A DNA stretch of 64,000 bases from Adiantum capillus-veneris (taxonomy: Eukaryota; Streptophyta; Polypodiopsida; Polypodiales; Pteridaceae). The stretch lies in NCBI GenBank assembly GCA_014529385.2, contig CM043944.1, positions 48,154,768-48,218,767 of the forward strand, given 5' to 3'. Position numbers and translations under genes: made by a program. Below, piece by piece: positions 53,130 to 64,000 of the stretch (position 1 is its first letter; each line of letters begins with the position of its first letter). The notes below the pieces were generated by a model. The model searched no databases and was not told the DNA's origin. It saw nothing but the letters and a program-made list of their open reading frames with translations.

Positions 53130-55193
53130 TCTAAGTTCTTACCAATCAGAGGTAACATCCTCAAATGTGATTCTTCTATACTCAACCTCTTTGATAGGCT
53201 TCTTATGAATCTTCAACTCATTGAATATCACGTGTGAACTATGAATAATCTTACAAGATTTTGTGTGCCGGAGATGATATCCCATATCTCCATTTGCACC
53301 ATATCCAACAAAAAATGCATTTGTGTGCCTTTGGGTCAAGCTTTTTCTAAGGTCCTTTGGCACATGAGTGTAAATGATCATAGTGTGGTGTCTTGCATGA
53401 CCACAACTCCTCTAGAATCTTATAATTTAATGGCATACTAGGCGATTTGTCGATAATGTGAACCATTGTCAGGACAACCTCAACATAAAATCCTTGTGTT
53501 AAATTTCCCATAGAAATCATAGGTATGAAATGCTCCCGAAGTTTGTGATTCATTCGCTTAACATCTCCATTCTGGGTACATATTATGGTGCAATAAGTTG
53601 CCATCAAATCCTTCTCTTTGTAGAGAAGTCAATCATGTATTTTGAGACATATTCCCCACTGTCATCTGTCCTTAAGCCCCTAAGACATTTGCCTCACTAA
53701 TTCTCAATAAGTGCAAGGAAATTTTGAAACATAGATAATATTTGATCCTTATGTTTCAAAGGGTAAACCTACACTTTGCAAGTAGAGTCATCTATAAATG
53801 TTACAAAGTAAGTAGCTCCCCCTCAAAACTTGGTTGACATAGGACCATGTACATCACTATGTACAATCTCCACTGACTCCACATGTCTTCTATTCATTGC
53901 AAATGAACAATCCTAGTTTGCTTGCTATATACACAATGTTCACACAAAGAAAGTCACTAAAACTCAACTCTTGCAAATGACCAAAAAGTTCTAGAGTTTC
54001 ATTCACTTATTGATCATATCGCATAGCTGGCTATGCCACAACTTAGTAGATGACAGCTCGGCTATAGAAAACAAATAGTCATTTACAAAGACACATGCAT
54101 GGAATACAAAGTACCATGTTTTTTATTTTTGACAAGATGTCCCTTCTTGAAAATCCATGAACTGTTTCCAAACATAGTTGCGTATCCCAAGTCATCTAGC
54201 GGTCCAACAAAGATTAAACCCATGAAGCCAGGAACATTTCCACCATTCTTTAACATAAATTTCATGTGTCTCGCAAGTACCAACTTTATTTTTCCTATTC
54301 CAACAATCTCAAGTGCATGAGAATCACCCATTTTGACTATACCTCGATAGCCTTTTGCATATGAGGAAAAGTGCTCTCTATGTTGCATTACATGGAAACT
54401 CGCATTAGAATCTATCATCCAATTTTGTGCGTAACTGGCATCTTGTGTGCAAGGACATCTGCAGTGAAATCTAAGGTGAAAAATGAGATTTTTGAGGTAC
54501 GAGTCATCTTAGAAACATCATTAGTCTAGGAGACTCAACAACATTTATTTTCTCACGCTTAACATTGCCCTTTGCATCATTGTCATACTTCTTAGTCTCT
54601 TAAGACTTCTTGGAGATTGTGCAACATAACAATCACCACTCTTGGATGAGCAAACTAGATAAGCAAACTACCGTCTATGTCATTGTAGACCAACTCGCCT
54701 TTAAGTGTAGAGCTACTTACGGCTATTCTAATAGTAGAAGGTAGAGAGCACAACAAGAATACAAACTAAACCTCCTTATCAAAATTGAGTGATTGTGATT
54801 TCAACTGACTAAAGATAACATTGAACTCATTTAAGTGTCTTAAAATGGTGCTACCTTTTTTCATACGAAGCTCAAACATCGTCTTCATCAAGTAAACCTT
54901 ATTACTTACACTCTTGCTTGCTCTCATATGTACTGCACAACTTCATAAGGCATGAGAAGTAGCTTCACCAACAATAGTGTGATACAATGACTCTGCAAAT
55001 GAATAGTGGATCGAGCTTTAGCATCAACTAATTTCCACTAGGAATCTGCGTAACCATCAACCTCTTGGCATTCAAACAATGGCTCCAATTGACCAATCTA
55101 AATCAAAACATCTTGAACCTGCTCCTTCCAAATACTGAAGTTTGTGCTAACAAAATTTCATATATTATAAATGTCCTTCTCACAACTAGAAGC
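53130..55193 (-). pseudogene. Ty1/Copia relic, minus strand: gag, protease and integrase
   Basis: Gag begins at an ATG complementary to 55193-55191: MASSCEKDIYNI, then NFSIWKEQVQDVLIQIGQLE and LRHLNEFNVIFSQLKSQ (UBN2-type gag; to ~54740). Protease: WMIDSNASFHVMQHREHF (~54420; DSG is DSN). Integrase: a TQNGDVKRMNHKLREHF block (~53575-53525; the conserved Glu position is Lys, family NGVAERMN) and IDKSPSMPLNYK, then the C-terminal TNAFFVGYGANGDMGYHL and SSHVIFNE (~53320-53240), ending near TFEDVTSDW. Gag and protease are separated by stops. RT and RNase H are absent: where they should start, the PRP22-like fragment begins. No LTR or primer-binding site was found upstream of gag. Confidence 0.8.
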
Positions 55194-55199
55194 CATAAT

Positions 55200-56049
55200 T
55201 TCTAAGTGTCAAAACTACGGCAATATCTTGATAAAAATTTGGCAGAGTTTTGTTTGTAATTGGAGCAAAACTTCAAAATCAAATTAGCATAGAAGAGATC
55301 AAAAAACACCGACAATATGCATAAAGAGTGTCTCTTACTAGTGTGCATATAAAAATGATGAATCATTGACCAAAATTGATTGCCAACATGACATCAATAT
55401 CACCTAGTCCTCTCTATACATGTTCTATGACGAGGCCTCATATAAGGGTACTGCAGCAACCTATATCATCAAAAGTATCTCAACATTAAAGAATTCCCCA
55501 GTTTAGTAAAACCTCATCACTTCATTTCGAAGGCTTGACAAATGACTCAAGACTATGGTCCAAGCTCAGCCATGATTATCTACTAATCATGTCTCAAGAA
55601 CTGTCATAGATGGTAATGAGTCTCCACAAACAATGTATAATGGTAGTACCCGCAACTCAACGCACATAAAATGGAGTAATCACTACTATAGAAAGCATGA
55701 CCGACACATAAACAAGCACCAAAGAGATGCAAGCACAAAAACATTTTGGACTCCCTGCGAGGTAGTCACCATAGAGCAATGATTGTACTCTATGCATCCT
55801 AGAAAAGTGTAAATATGATGCAAAATTTAAAACTACAAGCAGATGGAACTTGGAACCTGTAACATGTCCCTATAAACTTATACTTGTCAGGCTCTAGAAG
55901 CAATCACCGAAGGCAATCTATGGCTATGCACACAACCACTAGAACTAAATTGTGGTATACATCAAGCCAAAACTGATATAAATGCAAAAAAGTCTCTGAG
56001 CACAATCCTATGTAGTAATCTGTGTGCATGTATGCCTATGTGTGTATGC
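55200..56049. other. Unassigned sequence
   Basis: Lies upstream of the minus-strand gag and should hold its leader/LTR, but no TG..CA-bounded repeat or primer-binding site was recognised. No gene is supported. Confidence 0.4.
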
Positions 56050-56499
56050 CTTCACTACAACAAAAAAAGGTGCCTCCGACGCAGGTTTTGACGCGATCCG
56101 TCCAAAAACCCATCCCTGTGAAAACGTCGAAATAGGCATCGATATATGTGTCAAAAGGCACAATTTTCGACGTGCCTATCGACGCATATTTCGACAACCA
56201 TATCAGAATTTTTTTTTCTTGGGTAGAGGACAGGCAGCATGGCATGTGCTCAGTGAAAAGATAGACACAGCCACAGCCAGACTGCCTATCCTCTGCCCAA
56301 GAAAGCGAGCAACACCAAAATCAACCATCCTCCCGCAGAAATTTCGGTAGAGTTCCCTTCGTTTTAACATAAACTTTAAAAAAAAAACCATATGTATACG
56401 CCTCCTACATGATATCCGTGTAGGATCTCACATGAGATTTAAGGCAAATGAAAGAAATGAAATGAACTTTGTGCAAAACCATAACCATAACGAACTTCA

Positions 56500-56750
56500 T
56501 ATATAACGAACTTTGTGCAAAACCATAACCAAATTAAAACCATAACCGGCCATAACCATATTGATCAAAACCATAATGATAACCATAACCATAAACAAAA
56601 CAATAACCATAACCATAACCATAAACAAAACAATAACCATAACCATGTCTATACAAGAACAATAACCATAACCATAAAGAAAACAATAACCATAACCATG
56701 TCTAAACAATAACCATAACCATGTCTGAACAATAACCATAACCATGTCTA
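56500..56750. repeat. (ATAACC)n hexanucleotide array
   Basis: AACCATAACCATAA units broken by AACAAAACA and CATGTCTA spacers over ~250 bp, inside the CACTA element. It is not the plant telomere repeat. Confidence 0.85.
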
Positions 56751-56920
56751 TACAAAAAAAAGACACAGAAGCGTGTCTGTGTCTCACAAAACACGTATAT
56801 GAAATCCACTGATGACTACGCGTCACAACCTGCACATAGGACAAGTCACAAAATTAGTATTGTTATTACTTCACATATACTTATTTAATTAAATCAACTC
56901 ACACATATTAACGTCTCACC

Positions 56921-57454
56921 TCAATCGATAAGCGAGACTCTAAGGCCTCCAAGTCTACAGGCTCTCCTGAGGCAGCAAGATCATTCAATACTTCATAAAT
57001 ACCTCTGCGATATCCATTTGTCTCCTCCTGGCGTGTCGACGCTTGATGCATTGCAAGATTCTGCGTTTATACAAAAATCAAAGTAATTAAGAATACATGA
57101 TTCATCGCGTTTAAAAAACCCGCCATAGCTAGGATTGGATTGGAAACTCACAAACTCATAGCGAAAGGTGTCGAAGCCTCTGCTGCCAAGATGAGATGTC
57201 CCCCTGGTCATCTGTCGTACCTCCGCGGCCTGACGCTGCTGTCTAAACCGCATGTCCGCTGTCCGCTCATCCTCCCTGATCTGCTGCCACGTCTCGTGCG
57301 GGATGCCCGAAGGCTTCAGTGAGCCGGTCCTGAAAGCCCGACGAGCTGCATCTCGACGATGTTTCACGCTGTCCCGTGCAACACCCTTGATCCACCTCCT
57401 CGGAAGATCCTCTGAACTCGGAGCAGGCTGATACTCTCTCATGATGGTCTCCAC
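56921..57454 (-). pseudogene. CACTA second-ORF (PTTA/Transposase_24) remnant with one intron
   Basis: Minus-strand exon 57454-57152: RRWIKGVARDSVKHRRDAAR, GIPHETWQQI, QQRQAAEVRQMTRGTSHLGS, RGFDTFRYEF. The W-I-K ... RRD-x-x-x and 'R-x-x-x-x-x-x-TRGT-x-S-x-x-R' order matches the plant Ptta/En/Spm family, which helps bring CACTA ends together. A GTGAGT donor at 57151 and a CAG acceptor at 57061 border a 91-bp intron. Exon 57060-56921 (NLAMHQASTRQEETNGYRRG ... LESRLSIE) ends at another GTGAGA donor. The open frame extends upstream of the Met shown. Exons 5' and 3' of this pair were not identified. The copy looks less decayed than the relic at 5400-6190. Confidence 0.6.
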
Positions 57455-57554
57455 TATATAATTGATATTGTTGCGATCCAGCTCAGGCCAAGGCGTTAGA
57501 ATGCTGATCGAAAACTACAGCTCCGCGAGCTGACGAACCCGTTGTCTCATCTAT

Positions 57555-57672
57555 TTTCCTATTTCTCTCTCTCTCTCTCTCTCTCTACGTACCCTATCTC
57601 TCTTTCTCTCTCTCGCTCTCGCTATCTCTCTTTCTCTTTCTCTCTCTCTCTCTCTCTCGATCTCGCTCTCTA

Positions 57673-57711
<39 letters not shown>

Positions 57712-57746
57712 TTCCCTATCTCTCTCTCTCTCTCTCTATTTCTCTA

Positions 57747-57797
<51 letters not shown>

Positions 57798-57911
57798 AGT
57801 TTCTTACACACACACACGTTTCTCTCTCTCTTTGATTTCCTACACACACACACATTTCTCTCTCTCTCTCTCTCTCTCTCCTACAGACACACACACACAC
57901 ACACACACACT

Positions 57912-57942
<31 letters not shown>

Positions 57943-57955
57943 TACACACACACAC

Positions 57956-58005
<50 letters not shown>

Positions 58006-58028
58006 TACACACACACACACACACACAC

Positions 58029-58090
<62 letters not shown>

Positions 58091-58172
58091 CCTACACACA
58101 CACACACCGCTCTCTCTCTCTACATCGTGTGTGTGTGTAGGAAAGAGAGTACATCGTGTGTGTGTGTGTGTG

Positions 58173-58206
<34 letters not shown>

Positions 58207-58235
58207 TTTGGGGGGGGGGGGGGGGGGGGGGGGGG
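57555..58235. repeat. Complex microsatellite block: (TC)n, (CA)n, (GT)n, (GA)n and poly-G
   Basis: About 680 bp alternating between long TC runs and CCTACACACACAC islands; the module TTTCCTACACACACAC plus (TC)n is repeated about seven times. From 58130 the complementary strand appears (TGTGTGTAGGAAAGAGAG), so the block is partly palindromic. It ends with (G)26 at 58210-58235. Frames here are artefacts. Confidence 0.9.
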
Positions 58236-58566
58236 AGAGCTCATTATACCTGCGCAGCAGGTTTCGGCCAAAAGCAGATATGAGCGCGTCGCAGGCGAAA
58301 ATGACTGCGTGCGCGCGATTTCCTTTTTTTCCCCCAATTTTTTTTCGTCGAAATATGTGTCGAAAGACGCGTGGGAACACTTGTGGAAATACGCGTGGTA
58401 ATATTTACCTTTCCACGTGCATTTCAACGCCCCTTTCCACGTGTATATCGACGGGCTGCAAGTTCGTCGAAAAACGCGTGGAAAGGTACGACCGTCGAAA
58501 TCTGCTACATCGAAATCTTGGTGTTATGTTGTAGAGCTTTTTGTGGAGGCTAGATGTGTAGCCCCC

Positions 58567-58824
58567 CTATGAGCTCTCGCTCTTGTTGTGCAAATGCCAA
58601 AAAATTTTGTCTTCATCCACATCAAACCCTCCAACCGAAATCATGTGCTTGATCATAAAACTCCTCTTCGAATCCATATGCATCTGGTCCGATCCTTTGA
58701 TTGCCTTTAGATCCACTTTCATTCTTGAGAGCCTCTGAGCTATCTTGGAGATCTCTCTCTCACACTCCATCTGCTCTTGGATGTGTGGTTGTCCTCTGTG
58801 AGTGTCCAAGCCTACAACCTCCAA
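58567..58824 (-). CDS. Uncharacterised 85-aa frame with coiled-coil tendency
   Basis: Not recognised. It contains QEQMECEREISKIAQRLSRM and KVDLKAIKGSDQMHMDSKRS, a charged amphipathic stretch that could form a helix or coiled coil, then HMISVGGFDVDEDKIFWHL. It begins 30 bp beyond the CACTA right end, outside the element. It may be an exon fragment of a cellular gene, a decayed captured piece or chance. No splice context could be established. Dinucleotide repeats do not account for its composition, which is why it is listed. Confidence 0.25.
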   Translation of the reverse strand: MEVVGLDTHRGQPHIQEQMECEREISKIAQRLSRMKVDLKAIKGSDQMHMDSKRSFMIKHMISVGGFDVDEDKIFWHLHNKSESS

Positions 58825-58829
58825 AGAGA

Positions 58830-59672
58830 AAGAGAATGCAGGAGGGAGTATGCGACCAAAGGCTGTTGGGTGTAGGCAATTGGCAACTTCAAGCTTTCCT
58901 TATTGTGCAAGGCTACCGTGAAGCTCTCACGAGGAATGCCTCTCTCTGGCGCAAGGCTCTAGTATTGCCCAACACTACCTTTTTTTACTTTCAGCTCTCA
59001 ATGTTGGAGATATTCCAATGCTACGTTTACTTGCATTAATAAACTTAGCTGAATTGCTTGAACACAGTAGTTGTTAGGCTTGGAAACATAGCATCATGAA
59101 ATTTCCATTTGTAAACACTACAATAGTAATTAGAATAATAAGAAAATTGTAATGAACTATTTTGCATTCTTTTCATCATAATTACGAGAATAAGAATTTA
59201 TTGTTATTGTTTACTTCCCACTTCTAGTAGGTACTATGATTTGTTGTTAGAGTCTTGACATCGGCTTTTTTTATAAATAAGTTTTCTTTGATAGGTGAGC
59301 TGCCATGGGTCTATTTTTTACTCCTTTCCAGAAATTATCGCAAATGTCTATGGTGTAAATGTTTGGATTCCAAGATGGGAATCTGGTGAATTTCTTCTAG
59401 AGCCTCCCTATACATAGATGGTCGTTCTTTAAAAAAATTCAATAGATGGGAATATTCCCTCCCCCCTCCTTACTCAACCTGCCTTCTGCCGCTTCCGTGT
59501 TCCATCGCTTTTATGCCGCACAAGCCTCCCCTCCTTCCCTCGGGCCTCTTTTGCAACTCTGCCACACAGAGAGAGGAGGAGGAGAAGAAGAAGCAACCTC
59601 AGTTGCACATCGATAGGACACACTAGAGAGAGGAGAAGAAGAAGAAGAAGAAGAAGCAGCCTCAATTGCGTA

Positions 59673-59752
<80 letters not shown>

Positions 59753-59883
59753 AGAAGAAGAAGACACGGAAGCCCTCGTTGCATGTTGCCTCGCCACAGA
59801 GAGAGTGTTGCCTCACCACAGAGAGAGAGGCCTCGATGTGTGGTGAAGAGATCCGTGCGCGTGAGAGAGAAACCTTCTATTTC

Positions 59884-59934
<51 letters not shown>

Positions 59935-60150
59935 TAAAAACAGGGATGGTGACCATACGCAAGAGAATTTTATAAGATTCTCAACAACATTCAATTTTAA
60001 AAATGTGTACTGCATACGTATTAGCGTAAATGATACTGAAATTGTCCAATTGAACGTTAAAAGCAAGGAATATAAGAATCAGCAGGCTCTCCTGTAAGGG
60101 CACTTGTTCGACTGGCAATCCCCCCTCCCGCTTTCTGTCTCACAGGCAGC
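58830..60150. other. Upstream region of the ARIADNE-like gene, with GA/GAA microsatellites
   Basis: No coding support. (GT)n at 59672-59688 is followed by (GA)n at 59688-59748 and (GAA)n, and another (GA)n lies at 59887-59931. A GAGGAGAAGAAGAAGCA block near 59577 is duplicated near 59636. A purine/pyrimidine-rich stretch before plant 5' leaders is common, but no TATA box is obvious. Confidence 0.4.
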
Positions 60151-60310
60151 CAGGCTTGACCGCCATAACCTTTCCGGGGCAATCGCCTCCCCGACGCGTC
60201 TTTAGGGTTTCTTAGTGAACGGCTTGCAGGTCGAGCAGGCCCCTCGAGGACGATGACTCCCTGATTGTTGCATTTTTGTCTTCCTCTTTTTGTTTGTTTC
60301 AGAGGCGAAG

Positions 60311-60535
60311 ATGGAATCAGAGGAGGATATGCAGGATGCTCGTTCAGAGACCTCTGAGGATGACTTATATCGGAACGATGAGGATGATTGCGAGAGCGAT
60401 AGGATGTCTGATGGCTATGAAGATGAAGAAGGTGAGGAGGACGATGATCAGTATGAAGATGAAGACGCTTACTCCCTTGATGTTGCAGATTACAGTGCGG
60501 TTGACGAGGCAGAGGCTATCTATGCACGGAAGCAG
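60311..60535 (+). CDS. First coding exon of a probable ARIADNE-type (RBR) E3 ubiquitin ligase
   Basis: ATG 60311 gives MESEEDMQDARSETSEDDLY and an acidic region, then DVADYSAVDEAEAIYARKQ. The exon ends AAGCAG|GTCTGA at 60535 after exactly 75 codons (phase 0). Plant ARI5/7/8-group proteins start with the same pattern (M-D-S-E-E-D-M-x-D-A, then an acidic Asp/Tyr/Gly-rich leader) before their UBA-like and RING-IBR-RING domains. Those proteins move ubiquitin from an E2 via a catalytic Cys. A pyrimidine tract and TTTCAG (60275-60302) precede the ATG, consistent with a 5'-UTR intron. The frame is intact, unlike nearly everything else here. The next exon was not found before the window end, so the intron would exceed 3.4 kb. 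Alternatively this is an orphan exon copy. Confidence 0.5.
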
Positions 60536-61319
60536 GTCTGATGCTCCTTTATCATGACATCATTCCAGAAATTTGCTTTCTTTATGCTCATTTGGATAGG
60601 TTTACTCCTTCAGCAATGATACTCAGGTTTAAAGGTCTGTAGTCTTAGATAGCTTCTTTCCGGGCTTCTTGTCCTACAAAGTACGCAATTAGATTTGTTT
60701 GCACTATTGAGAGGACAGCGATACCGAGGGGAATAGACGAGATTGAATTGATATTCTACTCTGATAAGCACCCACATCCCTTTGTCTTGTAGAGCACCTC
60801 TCCTCTTCTCCAAGCAACATGAACGCATCATGGGAAAGTGGAGTCAAGATGCATGGCAAACATCAAAGTTTTCCATTGGAAAACCAAGGTTTTCCTTGCT
60901 TTTTGAGAAATTTCTACAATTTCAACACCTGCCCAAAGTGCCATTAGTTGGGCAAAACTCAGCATTGCTACCAGCCAGGATATACCAGCCACACACAACG
61001 TACAAACAGCATTGCAATTGTCCAGCCTTCATCTGGAGGTGGTCTTGTATATATATGCTAAGGGACATCTTATGATCAGCTGGTGCCAACCAACTTTGTC
61101 TTGCAAGTCTTACGGGGATAGCTTGTTTACTCTTAATTACTTTAAAGGCAAATCAAGGCTTTTCTTGGATTCATTTTAGGTATTATGTACCATTATCTAC
61201 TGGTGCCATTGCCATCTTCGTTCTTGCTAGTCTCTATAAAATGCTAGCTCTAACCGAAGGGCACCACGTGCTAACTGAAAAGAACAAAACTGGAAGAGAC
61301 TTTAACACTTCGACACAAC

Positions 61320-61720
61320 TGAAACTGAGAGGGAGGCTCCACACAATAGACACGGAGTCGAGGAGTTTCACTCCCAGATGCTCTGGCCCCAAAACCCTCG
61401 TGCCCCTTTTGGTATTTGTTTTATGTTGATCTCTAGAATAGGAGCGCTTTCTCCAATCTGCAAATGCAAGAATGGGAGAAGCCTCTCCCTAGGCTCATAT
61501 TAAAGGCCACTTAGCATTCAAAGTCTCAAATACAAAAATCTTGCACCCAAAAGCACCCTGAGCCAAATTGTCATATCAGCACTTGTAAATTGTGGCACAT
61601 TTTGTAGGTTGATACAACTTGCCAGAACATTAGTTCGTACAGGGTTGTCATGTCATCACTTGCAATATCTTTTTCCTCTCTCTTCAATGAGTTGCCATGT
61701 CATCACTTTTGCAACATACC
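61320..61720 (+). repeat. Dispersed repeat, copy 1 (copy 2 at 63450-63800)
   Basis: Shared blocks in the same order: CTGGCCCCAAAA...CCCTT(T)TTGGTATTT(G/C)TTT (61382 and 63524), TGTGGCACATTTTG / CGTGCCACAAAACG (61591 and 63730), and GTTCGTACAG..TGTCATGT / GTTCGTACAGCCTGCCATGT (61632 and 63751). Divergence is substantial. The element type is unknown. Confidence 0.5.
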
Positions 61721-62061
61721 CCTCCTTAGAGGAAGCGTAATTGCTCATGGTTACACCTGCAAAATTCAATCCAATTCTTGAGCAGACACTGCCTTCATGC
61801 ATATTACTTTCTTTCAAGAAGGGGGGATGTCGGAAACTGCTGACGTGTCAAGCCATTGAAGAACGGAGCCAACTTGCAGATCCCCGACCGAGGGGCCTAA
61901 ACCCTAAAAACAGCAGAAGAAGTTTTACCAATAGACAAAGTCTTGCCAAGTGGCCTACTTAGAGTTCTCACCAATTTATGGGACCCTGTCCGATGGGGCC
62001 CAAGTGACATAAAGGCATTAAATTAAAGCAAGCCCACACACACACGCGGAGAACTAATGAT

Positions 62062-62222
62062 GTCGCAGTTGTATGGATTCCCGGAATTCACGCTGACTGT
62101 GATGACATGGCAGCAGTACGGATTTCCGGATTTCCCACTGACTATGATGGGCAGACTGTATGGACAGTCCCGGATTTTGCGCTGATGACAGGTTGTACGG
62201 ATTTTCTCAAAACGCGCTGGTA
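62062..62222 (+). repeat. Four imperfect tandem copies of a 35-50-bp unit
   Basis: Units begin GTTGTATGGATTCCCGG, CAGTACGGATTTCCGG, CTGTATGGACAGTCCCGG and TTGTACGGATTTTC, each followed by (A/T)CGCTGA(C)-like sequence and TGATG. Divergence is moderate. Confidence 0.6.
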
Positions 62223-64000
62223 GCTTTTTGTGCGCTAGTGCTTTTGGGGCGAGATGCTTTTGAGTTTGAATGCTTTTCAAGGCCAAGGACCTTTAAATAT
62301 GTGCAGAGGGCTCAATTCTCTGGCACTCTTCCGGGTGAAGGTGTAGAGCGCGAGTACCGGCATTGTACTAAGTTTAAGTAATATAAAGAAATACCGAAAG
62401 GGGGGCCAAGGTTTGGGGCCAATACTCTCTGGCATGGAATTCTGCCACATTGTGTCGAGTGTGCTCTCTCTCTTTCTTTCAGTTCAATTGTTGTTGAAGT
62501 GTAAGAGGAACAACTATACTAGTACCTCATGTAGTTGACTCTGCCTCATTGCCTCTAGCAAACTGGCGGTACCGGAAATCCATGTTTTTTAGAAATTTTG
62601 AATGGGTGAAAATTTTAGTGGCTCTGGGATCAAAGAAGATAAGTGATTTGTGGCCATGAATCTTTCGATAAGCTTTGCATAATTCTTAAGAAGCATCAGG
62701 TGTATTAATGTAATGTGGAAAGGAAGTGATTTATGGTGATAACTTAAGATGAGTGCTCAATATGTACACAAGGTTCCTTTTACTTAATGAGAGAGTTGTG
62801 CAATAGACCAGAGAGATATTGTAAGAATGTTCTGTGTGTGTGTGAGAGAGAGAGAGAAAGGACTAACACTGGATGGGGTCCCAACCCCCCTCCAAGGGTC
62901 CCCCTCTTATCGCTAGAGAGGTATTTGCTTTAGATTGCACAATCCTGATACTATGGTCCTAGATGTTGAGATGCTGATGGGATCTTGCGGTCGGTAGATG
63001 CTTGCATCTGAGAGGTTAAGGGCTGGAAATGCAAAATGCTAATGGATCTGGTATGGGATCTGCAAGTTGATGAGGCTATGGGATGATCTACTATTGCTGA
63101 TGTCGAGGGTGCTGATGACAATGACGGGAATGAACTGAAATCTGCAAATGCAGGCCGATCTGCAAACTTGGGCTGAATCTAGAAAACGCTGGCTGGAATT
63201 GATGCTTCAAGGTTGTGAAATGCTAACGCTAGGATTGATCTTGGCTGCGGTGCTGATCTTTGCTGTATGCTGAAAACGCTAGGGCTGGTTGCTTGAGGGA
63301 AAAACGCTATGGCTGCATTGTTGATGAGGATGGTAGAAAATGTTAGGCATGCTTTGCATCCTGCCTGTTGTGCTGGTACTAAATACTAACTTATGCTATG
63401 AGAGGTTGTAATAGACTTGGACACTCCAAGCCAAGGATCTCATGTGAGAAACTGAAATCACTGAACGAAACTGAGAGACAGAGAGAGAACATGGCACGTC
63501 GGAGTTCCGCACCCAGAAGTACTGGCCCCAAAAACTTGCACCCCTTCTTGGTATTTCTTTCTTGTTATGCTTCAACAAGTACAATGTCTGGGGTTCCTCT
63601 CTCTATGCATTGCTCCCTAGCAAACTTGCCACAAGAGGAGGCCCTGACACACTTATAAAGACCCTTGGCCAAAAGCAAGTGCCCAAAAACTCTTCGTGCG
63701 CGCTACCACATCAGTTGCTGGCTCTACAAATCGTGCCACAAAACGCCTGCGTTCGTACAGCCTGCCATGTTATCGACTTCCTTCGCAATTTTGGGTCCCA
63801 CACTTTATTTTAAAAGGTTTTAGGCCCCTTGGCCGTGCTTCATAAGTTGGGCCGGTTAGGTTTTTAATTCTAACCCCTTTGGGCTCCTCGACAGAAACCA
63901 GCAAGTTGGTTAGAATTTCTTCTAGCTCTTTCTTAGGGAATTAGGTCCCCCTTGTCCTGCCTTTGTTCTTCAGGCCATACCACATCTAGCCCTATGTGCA

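Larger units (their letters stand above)
56053..58536 (-). mobile_element. CACTA (En/Spm) transposon with terminal inverted repeats and CTT target duplication
   Basis: The left end is CACTACAACAAAAAAAGG; the right end read inward is CTCTACAACATAACACC, so 12 of the first 15 positions match. The flanks are CTT (56050-56052) and CTT (58537-58539), the 3-bp duplication expected of CACTA elements. Subterminal arrays of GTCGAAATATG / CGTCGAAA in opposite orientation lie at 56080-56210 and 58345-58515, as En/Spm accessory proteins require. Length is 2484 bp. It carries a spliced second-ORF remnant but no TNP2 transposase, so it is non-autonomous. It also holds an (ATAACC)n array and a large GA/GT microsatellite complex. 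Confidence 0.85.
60536..64000 (+). other. Probable long intron (or intergenic DNA) after the ARIADNE-like exon
   Basis: No further exon with the expected UBA-like or RING motifs was seen. Contents: a diverged repeat pair (61320-61720 and 63450-63800), a short tandem array at 62062-62222, a degenerate GCTGATG/AAACGCTAGG-rich stretch at 62940-63340, and a small (TG)n(AG)n tract near 62837-62860. Confidence 0.4.

Noticed and set aside
56500-56750. Telomere-like repeat
   Set aside because: The unit is ATAACC, not the plant TTTAGGG or its complement, and it is internal to a CACTA element.

Overview
This window is a slice of a large, repeat-dominated land-plant genome. The evidence is Ty1/Copia, Ty3/Gypsy, LINE and CACTA (En/Spm) remnants of plant type, plant-style primer-binding sites (tRNA-Met and tRNA-Asp), an intron with GT..AG borders inside a CACTA open frame, and fragments of two conserved plant nuclear genes. 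Heavy (GA)n/(GT)n microsatellites and poly-G runs, together with the protein flavour of the elements, made me think of a fern or another non-angiosperm. That taxonomic guess is weak. I see no rRNA, tRNA or CRISPR, nothing bacterial, and no complete cellular gene.

Layout. 1-7.1 kb: broken Gypsy, Copia, LINE and CACTA pieces. 7.8-12.4 kb: three successive repeat arrays, namely a cluster of 25-bp dyads, a minisatellite built on ACCATATAGATG, and a ~178-bp satellite in which each monomer is itself a long hairpin. They end at a GC-rich block of unknown origin. 14.2-17.7 kb: a Copia pol relic with a 3' LTR. 18.0-20.5 kb: a complete small non-autonomous LTR element. 22.8-28.4 kb: scrambled Copia and Gypsy relics. 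28.7-40.8 kb: a complete 12-kb Gypsy-type element with paired ~1-kb LTRs, target-site duplication ACACT, a tRNA-Asp primer-binding site and purine tracts. It has no reverse transcriptase or integrase. 41.0-46.7 kb: a Copia element interrupted by a solo LTR whose target-site duplication (CCTCT) is intact. 49.5-51.9 kb: a LINE on the minus strand. 52.4-55.2 kb: a minus-strand Copia relic abutting a captured piece of the splicing helicase PRP22/DHX8. 56.05-58.54 kb: a CACTA element with terminal inverted repeats and CTT target duplications. 60.3 kb: the probable first coding exon of an ARIADNE-type E3 ubiquitin ligase, entering what looks like a long intron that runs to the window end.

The most unusual object is the 12-kb element. 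Its leader carries diverged ~300-bp tandem units, most ending in the palindrome AGTCTATCGCGATAGACT. Its coding part holds two copies of a nucleocapsid-knuckle plus retropepsin-like module. A reversed Copia fragment is spliced into the first protease. The place normally held by pol is taken by an unrecognised frame with Trp/Pro repeats. It looks like a non-autonomous, trans-mobilised element. Nearly all other reading frames in the window are decayed transposon genes.
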